The notes beneath the pieces were generated by a model. It made no database searches. It worked only from the letters and a program-made list of their open reading frames with translations, and was not told the origin of the DNA. Shown one piece after another: positions 7,479 to 9,306 of a DNA stretch of 9,306 bases (the first letter of the stretch is position 1; each line of letters starts with the position of its first letter). A program made the translations under genes and the position numbers. This DNA is from Deferribacterales bacterium UBA4806 (GTDB taxonomy: Bacteria > Chrysiogenota > Deferribacteres > Deferribacterales > UBA228): the NCBI GenBank assembly GCA_002402635.1, contig DHGE01000102.1, positions 1 to 9,306 of the forward strand, read 5' to 3'.

Positions 7479-7807
7479 AAAGCTCCTTCTATATGGGTTA
7501 CCTTTCTATTGTCTACTGATATAACGTCAAATCTTACCTCTTTTTGTAGATTTTTTTGCATCATATAGAGAGTTGCAACTTTTCTTATTTTATCGATCTT
7601 TTTAAAATTTACTGCTTCAAAGCCTTTTCCAAATTTATCATTAGATCTTGTTTTCACTTCTATAAATACTAAAAGATCGTCTTTTTCAGCAATTAAATCT
7701 ATTTCTCCTAGTTTGCATCTATAGTTTTTCATGACTATTTTATATCCTTTAGATTTTATAAAATTTTCAGCTATCCCTTCACCAAATAATCCTAAACTGC
7801 TAGACAT
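7475..7807 (-). CDS. yraN: YraN family (UPF0102) endonuclease-like protein
   Basis: This 110-residue protein has the usual family length. It shows the restriction-endonuclease-like core of UPF0102: GEIDLIA at 34-40 (D37), FIEVKTR at 48-54 (E50, K52) and RFDVI at 92-96, forming a PD-(D/E)xK-type D...ExK site. The fold resembles archaeal Holliday junction resolvases. The true substrate is not settled, so only nuclease-like activity is inferred. YraN genes commonly sit beside rnhB, as here, which suggests a nucleic-acid processing role. The ATG overlaps the rnhB stop by 8 nt (ATGTCTAG) and no Shine-Dalgarno is visible, consistent with coupled translation. Confidence 0.93.
   Translation of the reverse strand: MSSSLGLFGEGIAENFIKSKGYKIVMKNYRCKLGEIDLIAEKDDLLVFIEVKTRSNDKFGKGFEAVNFKKIDKIRKVATLYMMQKNLQKEVRFDVISVDNRKVTHIEGAF
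7483..7488 (-). promoter_or_regulatory. Ribosome binding site deciding the gmhA TTG start
   Basis: AAGGAG on the minus strand ends 4 nt before the TTG at 7478-7476. The alternative ATG at 7466 is too far away to be served by it. Confidence 0.6.
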
Positions 7808-8351
7808 AGTGTTTTATAAATGACTTTCTATGAAGAGGTGTAACACCATATTTTTTTATACTATCAATATGTATTTTTGTCCCATAACCTTTATTGTCAG
7901 CCCAACCATACAAGGGATACTCTTTATGCAATTTTTTAAGAAGTTCATCTCTGTAAACCTTTGCAATAATTGAAGCAGCAGCAACTTCAATATATTTGTC
8001 TTCTCCTTTAATTGGACTTATACTAGGTGTTTTAATATTTTTTAAGGGAACAGCATCCACAATTATATAATCATAGTGAGTTTTTATTGACGAAAGAGCT
8101 ATATGCATCGCCTGCTTTGTTGCTCTTAATATATTTATTTTATCAATTATTAATGGACATACAATCCCTATGCCATAATCTAATAAGTTATCCATCAATA
8201 ATTTTGCTACCAACAATCTCTTTGTTGGCAATAGCTTTTTTGAATCTACAACCAAATTAGAAACAAAGCCTGATTTCAAAATAACAGCACAGGCCACAAC
8301 AGGACCGGCTAAAGCTCCCCTCCCAACTTCATCAATACCCACTGTTATCAT
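7800..8351 (-). CDS. rnhB: Ribonuclease HII
   Basis: RNase HII cuts RNA in RNA-DNA hybrids and 5' of single ribonucleotides embedded in DNA, starting ribonucleotide excision repair. The 183-residue protein opens with GIDEVGRGALAGPVVA (5-20), giving D7, E8 and the GRG substrate-recognition motif. DSKKL is at 36-40, the third carboxylate is D99 (IIVDA), and AAASIIAKVYRD is at 124-135. In the usual KGD-x9-S arrangement the fourth carboxylate is Asp; here the same position, read without a gap, is E117 followed by D118. The C-terminal part (GWADNKGYGT at 149-158 and PLHRKSF at 172-178) is typical. The start lies 20 nt inside the end of hypB, with only a weak purine stretch upstream. Confidence 0.95.
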   Translation of the reverse strand: MITVGIDEVGRGALAGPVVACAVILKSGFVSNLVVDSKKLLPTKRLLVAKLLMDNLLDYGIGIVCPLIIDKINILRATKQAMHIALSSIKTHYDYIIVDAVPLKNIKTPSISPIKGEDKYIEVAAASIIAKVYRDELLKKLHKEYPLYGWADNKGYGTKIHIDSIKKYGVTPLHRKSFIKHYV

Positions 8352-9012
8352 GATTTTTCTTATCTACATTGTTTTTTAAAAATTTTATAACATCTATTAG
8401 CCCTTCTCCTGTATAACAAGATGTTGTAAAGATTGTTAAGTTTTTATTTACTCCTTTCGCATAGTTGATACAATTTTGAACATTAAAATTAACATAAGGC
8501 AATAAATCAACCTTATTTATTATAAGGCAATCTGAAGCATCCACAGCTGTCGGATACTTTGCTGGTTTATCATCACCCTCAGGCGTACTTATAACTAACA
8601 ATTTCATATCCTCTCCCAGGTCAAAACTAGCTGGACATACCAGGTTGCCCACATTCTCTACAATCAATAGATTTATCTTGGAAGAATCTCCAATATCTTT
8701 TAAAATATTATATATATTTTTTGCAGCAAGATGACATGCTTGACCTGTATTAATCTGTACCGCCTTTACGCCTGTTTTTGAAACACGTTCCGCATCGTTA
8801 GTAGTTTGAAGATCACCGATCAGCACAAGAATGTTATAAATTTCTTTCATTTGTGGGAGTATTTTTTCTAGTAAAGTAGTTTTGCCACTTCCTGGTGACG
8901 ATAGGATATTCAAAACAAAGATACCATTTTTTTTATAAAAGCTACGTAATTCCTCAGCAATTAAATCATTTTTTGCAAGAATCTTCTCATTTAATAAAAT
9001 TTTTTCCATCAT
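8332..9012 (-). CDS. hypB: Hydrogenase maturation GTPase HypB
   Basis: HypB is the cytoplasmic GTPase that, with HypA, inserts nickel into the large subunit of [NiFe] hydrogenase (and sometimes serves urease). The 226-residue SIMIBI-class protein has a P-loop SSPGSGKTT (38-46), GDLQTTNDAER (66-76), EGDDKPAKYP (145-154) and the guanine-specificity motif NKVD (166-169). The G-domain metal-site residues C93 and H94 (GQACHL) and C126 (ENVGNLVCPASF) are all present. It lacks the N-terminal CxxCGC nickel site of E. coli HypB and any His-rich storage stretch, so it is the short form. The start ATG at 9012 overlaps the hypA stop as ATGA, with GAGG 4 nt upstream; a second ATG follows immediately. Confidence 0.96.
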   Translation of the reverse strand: MMEKILLNEKILAKNDLIAEELRSFYKKNGIFVLNILSSPGSGKTTLLEKILPQMKEIYNILVLIGDLQTTNDAERVSKTGVKAVQINTGQACHLAAKNIYNILKDIGDSSKINLLIVENVGNLVCPASFDLGEDMKLLVISTPEGDDKPAKYPTAVDASDCLIINKVDLLPYVNFNVQNCINYAKGVNKNLTIFTTSCYTGEGLIDVIKFLKNNVDKKNHDNSGY

Positions 9013-9306
9013 TCTACCTCTATCTCTTTAATCGACATTTCTCTACCTTCTATGACCTCTATGTTAATTGAGCCACACTCAGGGCATATCAAAAATATAT
9101 TATTTAATATTATAATTTTTTTACAATCATAACAATTTATTTTAATAGGAACCTCAATAATTTTTAGGATAGCGCTTTCAGCAATAGAATCGGTTTTTAT
9201 TGCATCAAAGGAAAATAATAAAGATTCTTTATCAATGCCACTTAGACCACCTATCACTATAGAAATACTAATAATTTTTGTAGCATTATGCTTACATGCA
9301 ATTTCT
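9009..9306 (-). CDS. hypA: Hydrogenase nickel-insertion protein HypA (5' end outside window)
   Basis: The frame stays open to the window edge, so the start is not visible; the GTG at 9257 is an internal valine codon. The 98 visible residues begin EIACKHNAT and contain IVIGGLSGIDKESLLFSF, typical of the HypA nickel-binding domain, followed by the structural zinc site with CYDC (visible residues 58-61) and CPEC (74-77). HypA is normally about 113-118 residues, so some 12-18 residues, including the nickel-binding MHE N-terminus, lie outside. It delivers nickel together with HypB, whose gene follows with a 4-nt overlap. Upstream transcription and other hyp or hydrogenase genes cannot be judged from this window. 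Confidence 0.93.
   Translation of the reverse strand, partial: EIACKHNATKIISISIVIGGLSGIDKESLLFSFDAIKTDSIAESAILKIIEVPIKINCYDCKKIIILNNIFLICPECGSINIEVIEGREMSIKEIEVE

Larger units (their letters stand above)
1899..9306 (-). other. Operon of nine overlapping genes: hypA-hypB-rnhB-yraN-gmhA-rfaE2-mfd-surA-like-rqcP
   Basis: All eight junctions overlap: hypA/hypB 4 nt, hypB/rnhB 20, rnhB/yraN 8, yraN/gmhA 4, gmhA/rfaE2 8 (41 with the longer rfaE2), rfaE2/mfd 17, mfd/surA-like 4, surA-like/rqcP 1. With no noncoding base there is no room for a dedicated promoter or terminator between genes, so one transcript with coupled translation is inferred. Internal promoters inside coding sequence cannot be excluded. 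The start of transcription is beyond the right edge. Confidence 0.8.

Noticed and set aside
9009..9257. An 82-codon gene starting at GTG 9257
   Set aside because: The same frame continues upstream to the window edge with good HypA similarity, so the GTG is an internal codon of a truncated gene.
1..9306. CRISPR arrays, insertion sequences, tRNA/rRNA genes, phage or defence modules
   Set aside because: No regularly spaced repeats, transposase or integrase motifs, or RNA gene signatures were seen; coding sequence fills nearly the whole window.

Overview
The window is AT-rich (about one third G+C by eye) and every gene I can support lies on the minus strand, so transcription runs from right to left. 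Content points to a Gram-negative, diderm, probably anaerobic bacterium: there are heptose (LPS core) genes and a SurA-type periplasmic chaperone, hydrogenase maturation genes hypA/hypB, and a GltD/SfrB-like NADPH oxidoreductase. An RqcP-like S4 protein is more typical of Firmicutes-like lineages than of most Proteobacteria. Low G+C together with this mix would suit Deferribacterota (Calditerrivibrio/Deferribacter/Mucispirillum type), but that is inference from gene content, not a search result.

Layout, in transcription order. Positions 9306 to 1899 hold nine genes in which every junction overlaps: hypA (5' end outside the window), hypB, rnhB, yraN, gmhA, rfaE2 (stand-alone heptose-1-phosphate adenylyltransferase), mfd, a SurA-like chaperone, and an RqcP-like S4-domain gene. 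There is not one noncoding base between them, so this is almost certainly one translationally coupled operon. Next comes a 235-bp, very AT-rich gap (1664-1898) without a convincing terminator or RNA gene. Last is the 5' part (554 codons) of an SfrB-like iron-sulfur flavoprotein, which runs off the left edge.

How the genes fit together: hypA/hypB load nickel into [NiFe] hydrogenase precursors. rnhB and mfd act in genome maintenance (RNA in DNA; stalled RNA polymerase), and yraN is a nuclease-fold protein often found next to rnhB. gmhA and rfaE2 supply two steps of ADP-heptose synthesis. The SurA-like protein serves envelope protein folding, and RqcP acts on stalled large ribosomal subunits. 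This is a housekeeping assembly rather than an island; no mobile elements, repeats, CRISPR or RNA genes were seen.

Nothing here is clearly a new system. The points most worth a second look are the parvulin domain without its usual histidines, the Asp-to-Glu change at the fourth RNase HII carboxylate, the altered cysteine pattern in the NuoF-like domain of the SfrB-like protein, the mfd-surA-rqcP linkage, and a possible short leader ORF whose stop codon overlaps the TTG start of the SfrB-like gene.
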